A stretch of 64,000 nucleotides of DNA from NCBI RefSeq assembly GCF_000515335.1, contig NZ_KI911563.1:4166735-4230734 (forward strand). The letters run 5' to 3'. Below, one piece after another: positions 8,959 to 18,124 of this stretch (its first letter is position 1; each line of letters starts with the position of its first letter). Under the pieces are notes generated by a model. The model made no database searches and was not told the DNA's origin. It was given only the letters and a program-made list of their open reading frames with translations. The DNA comes from Cohnella panacarvi Gsoil 349. GTDB lineage: Bacteria; Bacillota; Bacilli; Paenibacillales; Paenibacillaceae. A program made the position numbers and the translations under genes.

Positions 8959-10107
8959 ATGCGGATCGTGCTTGCGCCGGACTCTTTCAAAGGTTCTTTG
9001 TCGGCAACTAAGGCGTGCTTAGCGATGCAGGAGGGGATTCGGAGCGTTGAGCGCGATGCTGAAATCGTACATCTTCCGATGGCTGACGGCGGCGAAGGAA
9101 CGATCGAAAGCTTGGTTCACGCGCTCGGCGGAAGCGTGCGAGAAGCGCTGGTTCGCGACCCGCTGGGGCGCGAAGTACTTGCCTCGTACGGCGTGCTGGC
9201 GGACGGCCGGTCGGCCGTCGTGGAGATGGCGCAAGCTTCCGGCCATACGCTGCTCTCCAAGGAGGAACGTAATCCGCTCGCGGCTTCGACCTACGGTACG
9301 GGGCAGTTGATCTCGCGCTGTATGGACGAGGGGTATCGGAATGTGTTGCTCGGGTTAGGGGGCAGCGCGACGAACGACGGGGGCACGGGGATGATGCGCG
9401 CGCTCGGGGTGCGGTTTCTTGACGGCGACGGCGCTGAGCTGCCGGAAGGCGGGGGAGCGCTGGGCAAGCTGGGGCGAATCGATCTGTCGGGGTTGGACCC
9501 GCGACTCGCCGAGACGACAGTGACGGCGGTGACCGACGTTCGCAACGCGCTGTGCGGGGACGAAGGGGCTTCGCGGGTATTCGGACCGCAGAAGGGTGCG
9601 ACGGAAGCGGATATTCGCGTTCTGGACAATGCGCTTGCCGTCTATGCGGTGGTCGTGAAGGAACAGCTCGGTATCGATGTCGCATCGGTTCCGGGTGCAG
9701 GCGCGGCAGGCGGAATGGGGGCGGGGGCGCTCGCGTTCCTCGGCGCGGAGCTGCGGCCGGGCTTCGAGTTGTTGGCCGAAACCTATCGGTTCGGCGAACG
9801 GATCAAGGATGCGGATCTGATTATGACCGGGGAAGGCAGGCTCGATCGGCAGACGCTGTCGGGCAAAGTCGTCTCCGGCGTCTGCCGGCATGCGCGCAAG
9901 CGGGGCGTTCCGGTGGTGTCGCTGTGCGGAGCCGTTGCGCTTCCGGCTAGCGAGATGGATAAGCTTGGACTGATCGCATGCTTATCTATCGTCCCGGGTC
10001 CCTGCGAGCTAACCGAAGCGGTGGAGAACGCGCATGCTTGGACGCGGGAACGGACCGAACAATTAATGCGGTTAATTAGGTTGGGCGGACGGATCGTCTT
10101 ACGTTAG
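8959..10107 (+). CDS. glxK: Glycerate kinase
   Basis: Phosphorylates glycerate to a phosphoglycerate, feeding it to glycolysis. 382 residues, the normal length for the GarK/GlxK family. Seen: the N-terminal signature MRIVLAPDSFKGSLSA, the PMADGGEGT motif at about residues 41-49, the LLGLGGSATNDGGTGM loop (about 131-146), GAGAAGGMGAGALAF and DLIMTGEGRLDRQT near the C-terminus. ATG follows CGGAGGGA. The preceding MFS gene may move glycerate or a precursor, an inference from linkage only. Confidence 0.92.
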   Translation: MRIVLAPDSFKGSLSATKACLAMQEGIRSVERDAEIVHLPMADGGEGTIESLVHALGGSVREALVRDPLGREVLASYGVLADGRSAVVEMAQASGHTLLSKEERNPLAASTYGTGQLISRCMDEGYRNVLLGLGGSATNDGGTGMMRALGVRFLDGDGAELPEGGGALGKLGRIDLSGLDPRLAETTVTAVTDVRNALCGDEGASRVFGPQKGATEADIRVLDNALAVYAVVVKEQLGIDVASVPGAGAAGGMGAGALAFLGAELRPGFELLAETYRFGERIKDADLIMTGEGRLDRQTLSGKVVSGVCRHARKRGVPVVSLCGAVALPASEMDKLGLIACLSIVPGPCELTEAVENAHAWTRERTEQLMRLIRLGGRIVLR

Positions 10108-10166
10108 AAACCAGTAAAATGAGCCCGGCAACCTTTACGGTTGACGGGCTCGCTTTACTGGTTTTC
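10108..10166 (+). terminator. Rho-independent terminator after glxK
   Basis: AAACCAGTAAA (10108-10118) pairs with TTTACTGGTTT (10154-10164), with an inner GAGCCCG/CGGGCTC arm, then TTCG and TTT. Confidence 0.85.
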
Positions 10167-10469
10167 GTTTGCGTCGCGTCGATAATGACGGAGGTGCTCC
10201 GGTACTTCCTGCTCGAAGGCTGGTTCAATGCCGGTGTCCTCTGAAACCATGCGAATCGGAAGCCGTCAAGTTCCGACTTCGAAACCATAACTTGTAAGGC
10301 TGGCGACGAACGAACCCAGCCTAAATCCCTATATGCTTTAATTTACATTTTTTATATAATAAATATAGATAAAACTATTTTAGGCAAATTATATCATCCG
10401 ATCAATGCTGTCGCCTGCGTAGCTCGAATCCATGAGAATGACAAACCGTTAAAGGAGAGAATTAACAAA
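10167..10469. other. 303-bp gap without a supported gene
   Basis: Between the glxK terminator and the next secreted protein. The only structure noticed is AGGCTGG (10297-10303) paired with CCAGCCT (10316-10322), without a T tract. The stretch after 10322 is very AT-rich and is the likely promoter region of the downstream gene. No conserved coding signal was seen. Confidence 0.5.
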
Positions 10470-11306
10470 GTGATGAAATCGAGATCGAACAAATTCGTTA
10501 AACTGGCCTTATTGATCACCATGTTAGGTTCGCTTATCGTATCCTCCGTTCCGGTGTTTGCCGACACGATCGAACCGGCTGGCGGGAATCCATTCAAATT
10601 GAGCGGCAACTTTATCGAACATCCGATCGCAAGCAAGATTGAAGCGAAAATGACGTTCACCTCAGACTATCCGGCATATTCGAATTTTGAGGGCATGATG
10701 GCCGTCGATATATATGAAGCAAAAAGCGATGGAAAGAGGACGCTCGTAGGTTGGGTGAAACATCCTTTGGATCAGAGAGTTGCCAATCAAAGTTGGACTT
10801 TTAATAGCCGTGAACAGGGTTTTGTTTTAGATAAAAATAAAATATATTATATCTTAGGTACTGCGTACGCTGAGCAAAAGGATGGAATTAGAAGAGAAAA
10901 CCATATGAATATGGTGTGGTATCCCCGAGGCGGCGAATCGCTGCTTAGACCCCTTTCTCGCGATTTCAGCGCGTTTCAGTTAGTGAACAATGATTGGGTA
11001 CGTATTCATACGTGGAACCAACCAAGGTTTGATGATGGCGACCCTATACATGTCGAATATCAGAGAATGAGAGTAAGAGTATACTCAGGTACGGGTGCTG
11101 ATGCCAAATTTCTAGGAGAGAATTTCTACGATTCAACTAACCGCTCGCCCATCGGCGGACATATAGGCGATTTCAGAGCGAATTCTTCCTATATGCTCGT
11201 TGTGGAAACATGGGAAAGTAAAGTGCCGGGACAATTCGTTTACGATACGTATAGGATGACCTGGAAGCCGCCGATATTACCGATAAAACTGCCAACACAA
11301 CGTTAG
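10470..11306 (+). CDS. Secreted protein of unknown function
   Basis: 278 residues. I do not recognise the family. A signal peptide is clear: MMKSRSNKFVKLALLITM, hydrophobic core to about residue 28, then SSVPVFADT with an AXA-like cleavage site. The mature part is rich in aromatic residues and short beta-like segments and has no cysteines I could use as landmarks. The first codon is GTG at 10470, with AAAGGAGAG about ten bases upstream; ATG at 10473 is the alternative. It is AT-richer than its neighbours and stands alone between terminators, which would fit a recently acquired gene. Confidence 0.65.
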   Translation: MMKSRSNKFVKLALLITMLGSLIVSSVPVFADTIEPAGGNPFKLSGNFIEHPIASKIEAKMTFTSDYPAYSNFEGMMAVDIYEAKSDGKRTLVGWVKHPLDQRVANQSWTFNSREQGFVLDKNKIYYILGTAYAEQKDGIRRENHMNMVWYPRGGESLLRPLSRDFSAFQLVNNDWVRIHTWNQPRFDDGDPIHVEYQRMRVRVYSGTGADAKFLGENFYDSTNRSPIGGHIGDFRANSSYMLVVETWESKVPGQFVYDTYRMTWKPPILPIKLPTQR

Positions 11307-11320
11307 GTTGCGGGCAATAG

Positions 11321-11378
11321 AATCCCCTTTAAGCAAATCGTGTGAAACCTGGCACGAACTGCTTAAAGGGGATTTCTT
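11321..11378 (+). terminator. Rho-independent terminator with 15-bp perfect stem
   Basis: AATCCCCTTTAAGCA (11321-11335) pairs perfectly with TGCTTAAAGGGGATT (11360-11374), followed by TCTT. The loop is 24 bases, longer than usual. Confidence 0.75.
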
Positions 11379-11413
11379 ATGAACGGTACCCATTGATTCC
11401 GCTGCGCGTATCT

Positions 11414-11998
11414 TTAATCCTCCGTCAGCTCGTCGATCGTGCGCTCGAAGCTCGGGGCGAGATTCATGAGGAACCATTCGACCTCGGGCAGGTCGAGCTT
11501 ACGCAGCCGTTCTTCGCTTTGGCGGCGGGCGGTCGCGAATTCCCGGTTGCCAGCGGACGTCTCGCTGATGCATTTCAAATAGGCATCGAGCAGGTCGGCC
11601 GCCTTCAGCAGCTTGGCGAGCTCGGGGTTCGCCGGCTTGCGGCCGATCAGCGGGGAATAGACATGACGCAGAGCAGGAGGGACGGTCGCGAGCAGCCGTT
11701 CCGCAGCCAAATCCTCGATTTCGCGAAAATTCCCGAGAATGCGCGGATTGTGATGCTTGACCGGCGTCGGTATATCTCCCGTGAACACTTCCGTTGCATC
11801 ATGGAATAGAGCGTAGGCGACGATCTCGTCCGGATTGACGTCGCGGCCGAATATTTCCCGAGAAATGGTGCACAGAGAATGGGCCAGCAGCGCGACGTGG
11901 AACGAGTGCTCGGCGACATTGTCCGAGTTCGTATTGCGCATCAGGCTCCAGCGTTCGATATGTTGCAGTCGATATAGATAGGCGAGATAATGGTTCAT
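11414..11998 (-). CDS. yfbR: 5'-deoxynucleotidase, HD-domain family
   Basis: Removes phosphate from deoxyribonucleoside 5'-monophosphates. 194 residues, same size as E. coli YfbR. Seen: the metal-binding HD signature, with H in NVAEHSFHVALLAHSL (about residues 27-42), the HD pair in ALFHDATEVFTGDIPTPVKHHN (about 63-84) and the later aspartate in LLKAADLLDAYLK. Start ATG follows AAAGGAG on the reverse strand. It is divergent from the fumarase gene with about 100 bp between starts. Confidence 0.9.
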   Translation of the reverse strand: MNHYLAYLYRLQHIERWSLMRNTNSDNVAEHSFHVALLAHSLCTISREIFGRDVNPDEIVAYALFHDATEVFTGDIPTPVKHHNPRILGNFREIEDLAAERLLATVPPALRHVYSPLIGRKPANPELAKLLKAADLLDAYLKCISETSAGNREFATARRQSEERLRKLDLPEVEWFLMNLAPSFERTIDELTED

Positions 11999-12102
11999 GG
12001 GGGCAAGCTCCTTTGCTCCGTTGGCGTCAACCGTATATGCTTGTCATATGTTATTATAGTATTAGAGAGAAGCAACGACTAGAGAGGAGAGTTTTACTCG
12101 TT

Positions 12103-13653
12103 ATGTCTATTTTCGAAGAGAGCATGTATAAACTCGTCGTGGAGACTTCCACCAACCTGCCCGCTGACGTGCGCCGCACGATCGCGGCGGCACGCGAGAA
12201 AGAAGACAGCGCGACGCGCGCGGGATTATCCCTTACGACGATCGCCCAGAATATCGAGATGGCGGAATGCAACGTATCGCCGATCTGCCAGGATACAGGA
12301 ATGCCGACTTTCGTCGTTCATACGCCGGTCGGCGCTAACCAGATCATTATGCGCCAAGAGATCCGTAACGCGGTTGCTCGCGCGACGAAAGACGGCAAGT
12401 TGCGCACGAACTCCGTCGATTCGTTGACGGGCAGCAATACGGGCGACAATCTCGGCCCGGGTACGCCGGTCATCCACTTCGAGCAATGGGAGAAGGACGA
12501 GATCGACGTTCGATTGATTCTGAAGGGCGGCGGCTGCGAAAATAAAAACATTCAATATAGCTTGCCATGCGAACTGGAAGGACTCGGCAAGGCGGGGCGC
12601 GATCTCGACGGCATCCGCAAATGCGTGCTGCATGCGGTCTACCAAGCGCAAGGCCAAGGCTGCAGCGCGGGTTTCATCGGCGTAGGCATCGGCGGCGACC
12701 GGACGACCGGCTACGAGCTGGCGAAGCAGCAGCTGTTCCGTCATGTCGAGGACGTGAATCCGATTCCGGAGCTGGCTAAGCTCGAAGAATATATTATGGA
12801 TAAAGCGAACCAGCTCGGCATCGGCACGATGGGCTTCGGCGGCAACGTAACGCTGCTCGGCTGCAAGGTCGGCGTGAACAACCGTTTGCCGGCCAGCTTC
12901 TTCGTGTCCGTCGCTTACAACTGCTGGGCTTATCGCCGTCAAGGCGTCATCCTCGACGGTTCGACGCATGAGATCAAGAGCTGGGTGTACGAAGGAGGCT
13001 CCGCGGTTCCGATGAACGCGGGAGCAACTTCCAAAGAGGAGACGGGCGCGGATATCGCCGCTACGTCCGAACGTCGCGAAATCGTGCTTCAAATGCCGTT
13101 GACCGAGGAAGACGTGCGCAGCTTGAAAGTCGGCGACGTCGTCATTCTGAACGGCGAAATGCACACCGGTCGCGACGCGCTTCATAAACATTTGATGGAC
13201 CACGACGCGCCGATCGACCTGAACGGCGGCGTCATCTATCACTGCGGGCCGGTTATGCTGAAAGATGACGAGGGCTGGCACGTGAAAGCTGCCGGACCGA
13301 CGACGAGCATTCGCGAGGAGCCGTACCAAGGCGATATCATGCGGAAATTCGGCATTCGTGCGGTGATCGGCAAAGGCGGAATGGGACCGAAAACGCTCAA
13401 AGCGCTCCAAGAGCACGGCGGCGTCTACTTGAACGCAGTCGGCGGAGCGGCGCAATACTATGCGGAGTGCATCAAGAAAGTGAACGGCGTGGACTTCATG
13501 GAGTTCGGCATCCCGGAAGCGATGTGGCATCTGCAAGTCGAAGGCTTCGCGGCGATCGTTACGATGGACGCGCACGGCAACAGCCTGCATGCCGACGTGG
13601 ACAAAGATTCCAAGGAGAAGCTTGCGCAGTTCAAAGATCCGGTCTTCGTCTAA
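12103..13653 (+). CDS. fumA: Fumarate hydratase, class I (iron-sulfur)
   Basis: Interconverts fumarate and malate. 516 residues containing both the alpha-like N-terminal and beta-like C-terminal parts in one chain. Seen: three cysteines expected to ligate the [4Fe-4S] cluster, in SPICQDTGMP (about residue 66), LKGGGCENKN (about 147) and GQGCSAGFIG; the C-terminal part has NGEMHTGRDALHKH and GPTTSIREEPYQGDIM. The in-frame reading continues upstream of 12103, but this ATG follows AGAGGAGA and the conserved N-terminus starts here. It lies 36 bp before phoR and may share its transcript. Confidence 0.92.
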   Translation: MSIFEESMYKLVVETSTNLPADVRRTIAAAREKEDSATRAGLSLTTIAQNIEMAECNVSPICQDTGMPTFVVHTPVGANQIIMRQEIRNAVARATKDGKLRTNSVDSLTGSNTGDNLGPGTPVIHFEQWEKDEIDVRLILKGGGCENKNIQYSLPCELEGLGKAGRDLDGIRKCVLHAVYQAQGQGCSAGFIGVGIGGDRTTGYELAKQQLFRHVEDVNPIPELAKLEEYIMDKANQLGIGTMGFGGNVTLLGCKVGVNNRLPASFFVSVAYNCWAYRRQGVILDGSTHEIKSWVYEGGSAVPMNAGATSKEETGADIAATSERREIVLQMPLTEEDVRSLKVGDVVILNGEMHTGRDALHKHLMDHDAPIDLNGGVIYHCGPVMLKDDEGWHVKAAGPTTSIREEPYQGDIMRKFGIRAVIGKGGMGPKTLKALQEHGGVYLNAVGGAAQYYAECIKKVNGVDFMEFGIPEAMWHLQVEGFAAIVTMDAHGNSLHADVDKDSKEKLAQFKDPVFV

Positions 13654-13689
13654 ACGTCCGTTAATATCCGAAGGAGCAGTCCTAAGGCC

Positions 13690-15492
13690 ATGACTAAATT
13701 TCGTTGGAAACTGACCGCGCTTTTCATGCTTCTGATCGGACTCTCCGTGCTTGCGGCAGGGCTTCTGACGGGAAACTCTTACACGAAAAATCACCAATCC
13801 GCCTTGAAGGAGCATATGATCCGGGAGCTGCGCGTGCTGGACGCTACTTCTCCGTGGCCGACGGACATTGATCCTGCAGCGCGCGGCGAATATTTGCAGC
13901 GGCAGGCGCTGAAGTTCAGGGAAGTCGCCGGCATGCGCGTCACGTATATTCGCCCGGACGGAACGGTTCTCGGCGATTCGGATCATGTGCCATCGACCAT
14001 GGATAACCATCTGAGCCGCGAGGAAGTTCAAGAAGCGATCAAGACGGGGACGGGCAGCAGCATCCGCTATAGCGACACGCTGCATATGAATATGCTGTAC
14101 GTGGCGATGGCGACATCCGCGAGAGAAGGCAACGAGTCGGCTGGGGTGATTAGGCTCGCCATGAGTCTTAGCGATGTGGAGAACGGCTTGGACCGGATGT
14201 GGCTGGCGCTTGTCTTCGGACTGTTCCTCTTATTCGCACTCGCTGCAGTCGCAAGCTACCGAATTGCGCTTAGCGTAACGAAACCGCTCGAGCGAATGAC
14301 GTCCGCCGCGAAGCGGATCGCCAATATGGACTACGCGATCCGCGTGCCGGAAGGCGGCAAAGACGAGATCGGAGAGCTGGCGAGGGCTCTGAACGCGATG
14401 GCAAGAAGCCTGCAAGGCCAGTTAGGCGAGATTCGACATAACGGCGCGAGGCTTCAAAGCGTGCTCGACAACATGACGAGCGGCGTCGTCATGATCGGAC
14501 GCGACGGTCGAATTACGCTGTTTAACCGGCAAGCGGAACAAATGCTCGGAAGCTCCGCGCGCGATCGCGTCGGACGAAGCTATACGGAAATTCGCAACCA
14601 TTACGAACTGCTCGGGTTAATCCGGGAAGGGCTGACGAAGTCGGTCGTCGTCCATCACGAATTGACGGTGTATTATCCGGAGGAAAGAATGCTCGAGATC
14701 GGTCTTGTGCCGATGCCGATGAGCGAGGACGAGGAACCGGGATTGTTGCTCGTCTTGCAGGACGTGACCGCGATCCGCAGGCTCGAGAGCATGCGAAGCG
14801 AGTTCGTCGCGAACGTCTCGCACGAGCTGAAGACGCCGGTGGCCGCCGTCAAAGGGTTCGCCGAGACGCTGCTCGCCGGAGCGATGGACGATCGCGAAAC
14901 GGCGATTTCGTTCCTCACGATCATACGCGAGGAGAGCGATCGGCTGAACCGGCTGATCGGAGACATTCTCGAGCTTTCGAAGATAGAGTCACGCCGTTCG
15001 CCGCTCCATTTTTCGCCGATCGATCTAACGCATTTCCTCGAGCGGATGACGGAGCTGTTGTCCGCGGACGCGATGAGGAAGTCCATTACGCTGGACGTAC
15101 AGTCGGAGCCCGAGCTGTTCTTGGAAGCGGACGAGGACCGGCTCGGCCAGATCGTCATGAACTTGATGCAGAACGGCATCAACTATACGCCGGATGGCGG
15201 GAAAGTACGCGTGCGGGCGGAGATCGTCCCCGGAGAAGGAGAGGAAGCGGTCGATCTCGTCCGAATAACGGTATCGGATACGGGGATCGGCATTCCGAAG
15301 AAGGACATCGACCGGATCTTCGAGCGGTTCTATCGCGTGGATAAGGCGCGTTCCCGAAGCTCGGGAGGCACCGGGTTAGGATTATCGATCGTTAAACACC
15401 TTATCGAACTCCATGGCGGAACGATCCGGGTAGAGAGCACGGTCGGAGTCGGGTCGCATTTTATGATGGAATTGCCGATGCTCCAGCAGTAA
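13690..15492 (+). CDS. phoR: Phosphate-sensing histidine kinase PhoR
   Basis: Membrane sensor kinase that phosphorylates PhoP when phosphate is scarce. 600 residues. Domains in order: TM1 (about 8-27), extracytoplasmic sensor domain (about 28-170), TM2 (LALVFGLFLLFALAAVASYRI, about 175-195), HAMP, PAS (RLQSVLDNMTSGVVMIGRDG), HisKA with the phospho-acceptor H378 in VSHELKTPVAAVKG, and HATPase with N, G1 and G2 boxes (MQNGINYTP, SDTGIGIPK, GTGLGLSIVKHLI). The usual Bacillus order is phoP then phoR; here phoR comes first. GAAGGAG precedes the start at a rather long spacing. Assignment as PhoR rather than another WalK/ResE-type kinase rests on the neighbouring Pho box and phoP. Confidence 0.85.
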   Translation: MTKFRWKLTALFMLLIGLSVLAAGLLTGNSYTKNHQSALKEHMIRELRVLDATSPWPTDIDPAARGEYLQRQALKFREVAGMRVTYIRPDGTVLGDSDHVPSTMDNHLSREEVQEAIKTGTGSSIRYSDTLHMNMLYVAMATSAREGNESAGVIRLAMSLSDVENGLDRMWLALVFGLFLLFALAAVASYRIALSVTKPLERMTSAAKRIANMDYAIRVPEGGKDEIGELARALNAMARSLQGQLGEIRHNGARLQSVLDNMTSGVVMIGRDGRITLFNRQAEQMLGSSARDRVGRSYTEIRNHYELLGLIREGLTKSVVVHHELTVYYPEERMLEIGLVPMPMSEDEEPGLLLVLQDVTAIRRLESMRSEFVANVSHELKTPVAAVKGFAETLLAGAMDDRETAISFLTIIREESDRLNRLIGDILELSKIESRRSPLHFSPIDLTHFLERMTELLSADAMRKSITLDVQSEPELFLEADEDRLGQIVMNLMQNGINYTPDGGKVRVRAEIVPGEGEEAVDLVRITVSDTGIGIPKKDIDRIFERFYRVDKARSRSSGGTGLGLSIVKHLIELHGGTIRVESTVGVGSHFMMELPMLQQ

Positions 15493-15496
15493 CGAT

Positions 15497-15550
15497 TTTA
15501 CATTCCGTTAACACTTTCATGCGGTTCGGTTTACATGGGCATGATAAAAC
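15497..15550 (+). promoter_or_regulatory. Pho box and promoter before phoP
   Basis: Hexamers spaced exactly 11 bp apart: TTTACA (15497), TTAACA (15508), a degenerate ATGCGG (15519) and TTTACA (15530). These match the Bacillus PhoP consensus TT(A/T/C)ACA with 5-bp spacers. A -10-like TGATAAAA follows about ten bases later. This suggests autoregulation of phoP by PhoP. Confidence 0.7.
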
Positions 15551-15602
15551 TAACCTATCAAGTCATTCTATGGCGGGGCTGCCTGCTAGACCGGAGGGAC
15601 TC

Positions 15603-16331
15603 ATGTCGGACAAAGTGTTGATCATTGAGGACGAACCGACGCTTGCGCGCCTCGTTACCTATAATCTCTCTCAAGAAGGTTATGAGACGGAGGTCGTCGG
15701 CAACGGAGCGGAAGGACTTCATCGGGCGATTCACGAGACGTATGCCGTTATTTTCCTTGATATCATGCTGCCCGGTATGAACGGATTCGAGGTGCTTCAG
15801 AAGCTGCGCCAGAACGGCGTGAAGACGCCAGTCATCATTCTTACCGCCAGGAACGCCGAAGATGAAGTCGTGCAAGGCTTGAAGCTCGGAGCGGACGATT
15901 ACATTACGAAGCCTTTCGGCGTAGCGGAACTGCTCGCGCGCACTTCCGCCGTACTTCGCCGCTCGCGCAACGAAGAGAGCCAACCGGCGAAATCCGCGAA
16001 CGGGGAAAGAATGATAGCGCTGGGCGAGTTGCAGATTTATCCGGATAAATACGAAGTGTTCGTGAACGGCCAATGGATTACGCTGCGGCCGAAGGAATTC
16101 GAGGTGCTGCTCTATCTTGCGGAGAGACCGGGCATCGTCGTTACCCGCGACGATCTGATGAACGTCGTATGGGGATTCGACTATATCGGGGGACAGCGTA
16201 CCGTCGACGTCCACGTCAGCTCGCTGCGCAAGAAGCTGGAGCTGAATCAGCAGACCGTTCAGATCGAGTCGATCCGAGGCGTCGGTTATAAGCTATATGT
16301 TAATCGCCAAGCAAGCTCTTCCGGCCGATAG
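15603..16331 (+). CDS. phoP: Phosphate response regulator PhoP, OmpR family
   Basis: DNA-binding regulator of the Pho regulon. 242 residues: receiver domain with acidic pocket (IIEDEPT), phospho-acceptor D53 in IFLDIMLPG, conserved T in ILTAR and K in YITKPFG; then an OmpR-type winged helix with LRPKEFEVLLYLAERPG and RTVDVHVSSLRKKLE. ATG at 15603 follows CGGAGGGA. An earlier in-frame reading to 15519 overlaps the Pho box and is rejected. Its predicted target sites are before itself and before pstS. Confidence 0.9.
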   Translation: MSDKVLIIEDEPTLARLVTYNLSQEGYETEVVGNGAEGLHRAIHETYAVIFLDIMLPGMNGFEVLQKLRQNGVKTPVIILTARNAEDEVVQGLKLGADDYITKPFGVAELLARTSAVLRRSRNEESQPAKSANGERMIALGELQIYPDKYEVFVNGQWITLRPKEFEVLLYLAERPGIVVTRDDLMNVVWGFDYIGGQRTVDVHVSSLRKKLELNQQTVQIESIRGVGYKLYVNRQASSSGR

Positions 16332-16353
16332 GTCGGAGAGCTTGTTTTATTTT
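16313..16353 (+). terminator. Terminator overlapping the phoP stop codon
   Basis: AAGCTCTTCCGGCC (16313-16326) pairs with GGTCGGAGAGCTT (16331-16343) around a GATA loop, followed by GTTTTATTTT. The TAG stop (16329-16331) is in the loop. Confidence 0.8.
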
Positions 16354-16479
16354 GCGGTGTCGGATACGGAGATCGTTAACAGAAGATGGTAAAATTTAAT
16401 AGAATAATATTGTAGAAAGTCAAATTAACTGATAATATTTGTTTGCAACAAAATATTCCAATTACGAAAAGGAGATGGA

Positions 16480-18000
16480 ATGATGAACGCAACGGGGAGA
16501 AGAGAAGTCGGATTTACATGTAAGCTTTTATTGTGCGCATGGATGGGAACATTCTTCTTCAGCTTTGTTGCGCTTAGGGAGGCTTCGGCAGCGGAATTGC
16601 CGCGGATGAACACCGTGGAAGCCGCCGGAAACCGGTCGTTCGCGTTGGCGGAAGACGGCAGATTGTGGTCATGGGGAGTGCAATTCCAAAATTCGGATCC
16701 ATTCAGCATGAACCCGATGAAAATCGTCGAAAGCGGCGTGTCGCAGGTCTCGGCCGGACGCACTCATATGCTGTATGTCCGGAACAACGTCTTATGGGCG
16801 CTAGGAGATAACTCGCATAATCAAATTGCTGGCGGAAGCAGTCAATTTTACTCAAACCCCAAGCGGATCGACGGGATATCCGACGTGAAAGCCGCCGCGG
16901 CGGGCAATTTCCATACCGTAGCGCTGAAGACGGACAATACGCTGTGGGAGTGGGGCGACAGCCCCTATGACTTTTCGTCGCAGCGCCCGCTAGAAGAGCG
17001 TTCCATTCCGATACAAGTGCCGCATTTTACGGGAGACGACTCCGTGGAAGCCGTCTTCGCGGGGGAGAACCGCACGTTCGCGGTGAATTCCGAAGGTGAA
17101 GTGTTCGCTTGGGGTTATAACGGCAATGGCGAGCTTGGCATCGGCATGAACGTGGCGCAATGGGAAACGCCGGCCCGCGTGCCCGACCTGACCGATGTCA
17201 AATCGGTTGATGCGGGCTCTAACTTCACGATCGCGTTGAAGACTGACGGCACCTTGTGGGCTTGGGGCTCGAACGAATGCGGAATTTTCGGCGTGAGCAG
17301 TCCGACGAGGAGTTATTCCAGAACGCCCGTGCAAGTGAAATGGCTCAGCGATATCGTTGAGGTCGCGGTAGGCGATAAGCACGCCATCGCGCTTGGCGCG
17401 GACGGGAAAGTACGATCATGGGGATGTCCGATGTACGGCTCCGGGAGTTACCGGCACGTTCCGGTTGTCGTCAATATCCCCGGCAACGTGAAATCGATCG
17501 ACGCAGGCGCCCATCATTCGTTGGCCGTGACGGATGACGGCCGGCTGTGGGGATGGGGAGACAACGATTACAATAAAGTCGGACCCGTTAACGCCGACTT
17601 CCTGGCAGAGCCGTTGAACATTAAGTATACGGAATTCAAACCGTCGGGATTAACGGCTCAACCGGGGCCCGGCAAGGTGAGGCTGACTTGGACGACGCAG
17701 TCCTCTCTGGCGAGCGATATCGAATCGCATGTCATACGATGGCGGCTCGAAACGAGCGGCACTTACACCGAAGCGGAATTGGTAGGCGTATCCGATACGG
17801 GCGTATATACGTTTGAAGTGCCCAATCTTAAATACTACGCTTTAACGGATTACGTATTTAACGTTTACGCCGTTTCCTCCGCCACCGGAACTCGCAAGAA
17901 GTCGACGACCTCCGATTCGATATTCGCGAAGCCGCAACGGGTCATTACGGTTCCGTTCCAAGACGACAACAATCCGTTTACGGATATTATTCGACCTTAA
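16480..18000 (+). CDS. Secreted RCC1-repeat protein (paralogue)
   Basis: 506 residues, same plan as the protein at 5586-7040: signal peptide (CKLLLCAWMGTFFFSFVAL, cleavage near EASAAEL), RCC1 blades such as SFALAEDGRLWSWG, HTVALKTDNTLWEWGDS, TFAVNSEGEVFAWGYNGNGELG, TIALKTDGTLWAWGSN and HSLAVTDDGRLWGWGDN, then a fibronectin-III-like tail with PSGLTAQPGPGKVRLTW. Function as a surface or extracellular beta-propeller is inference. Start: ATGATG at 16480/16483 after AAAAGGAG; 16483 has the better spacing. The two copies lie 9.4 kb apart and are diverged, so the duplication is not recent. Confidence 0.8.
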   Translation: MMNATGRREVGFTCKLLLCAWMGTFFFSFVALREASAAELPRMNTVEAAGNRSFALAEDGRLWSWGVQFQNSDPFSMNPMKIVESGVSQVSAGRTHMLYVRNNVLWALGDNSHNQIAGGSSQFYSNPKRIDGISDVKAAAAGNFHTVALKTDNTLWEWGDSPYDFSSQRPLEERSIPIQVPHFTGDDSVEAVFAGENRTFAVNSEGEVFAWGYNGNGELGIGMNVAQWETPARVPDLTDVKSVDAGSNFTIALKTDGTLWAWGSNECGIFGVSSPTRSYSRTPVQVKWLSDIVEVAVGDKHAIALGADGKVRSWGCPMYGSGSYRHVPVVVNIPGNVKSIDAGAHHSLAVTDDGRLWGWGDNDYNKVGPVNADFLAEPLNIKYTEFKPSGLTAQPGPGKVRLTWTTQSSLASDIESHVIRWRLETSGTYTEAELVGVSDTGVYTFEVPNLKYYALTDYVFNVYAVSSATGTRKKSTTSDSIFAKPQRVITVPFQDDNNPFTDIIRP

Positions 18001-18006
18001 TCTCAT

Positions 18007-18054
18007 GAGCGTGTTTCGCGGATCGCTGCAATCCGCGGGGCACGCTCTTTATTT
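18007..18054 (+). terminator. Rho-independent terminator after RCC1 paralogue
   Basis: GAGCGTG and CGCGGAT arms (18007-18023) pair with ATCCGCG and CACGCTC (18031-18047), followed by TTTATTTATT. Confidence 0.85.
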
Positions 18055-18124
18055 ATTCTTCGCTGCCTCCTATACTCGATGCTGGTGGCGCGACGAATCA
18101 AGAAGTTTTCGGCATATAGCCTAA

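Noticed and set aside
10076..10288. Reverse frame of 70 codons after glxK
   Set aside because: Overlaps the glxK terminator, no ribosome site and no recognisable family.
12226..14085. 619-codon reverse frame across fumarase and phoR
   Set aside because: Antisense open frame typical of GC-rich genes; forward genes have full domain support. The same applies to antisense frames over citZ, icd, mdh and the pst genes.
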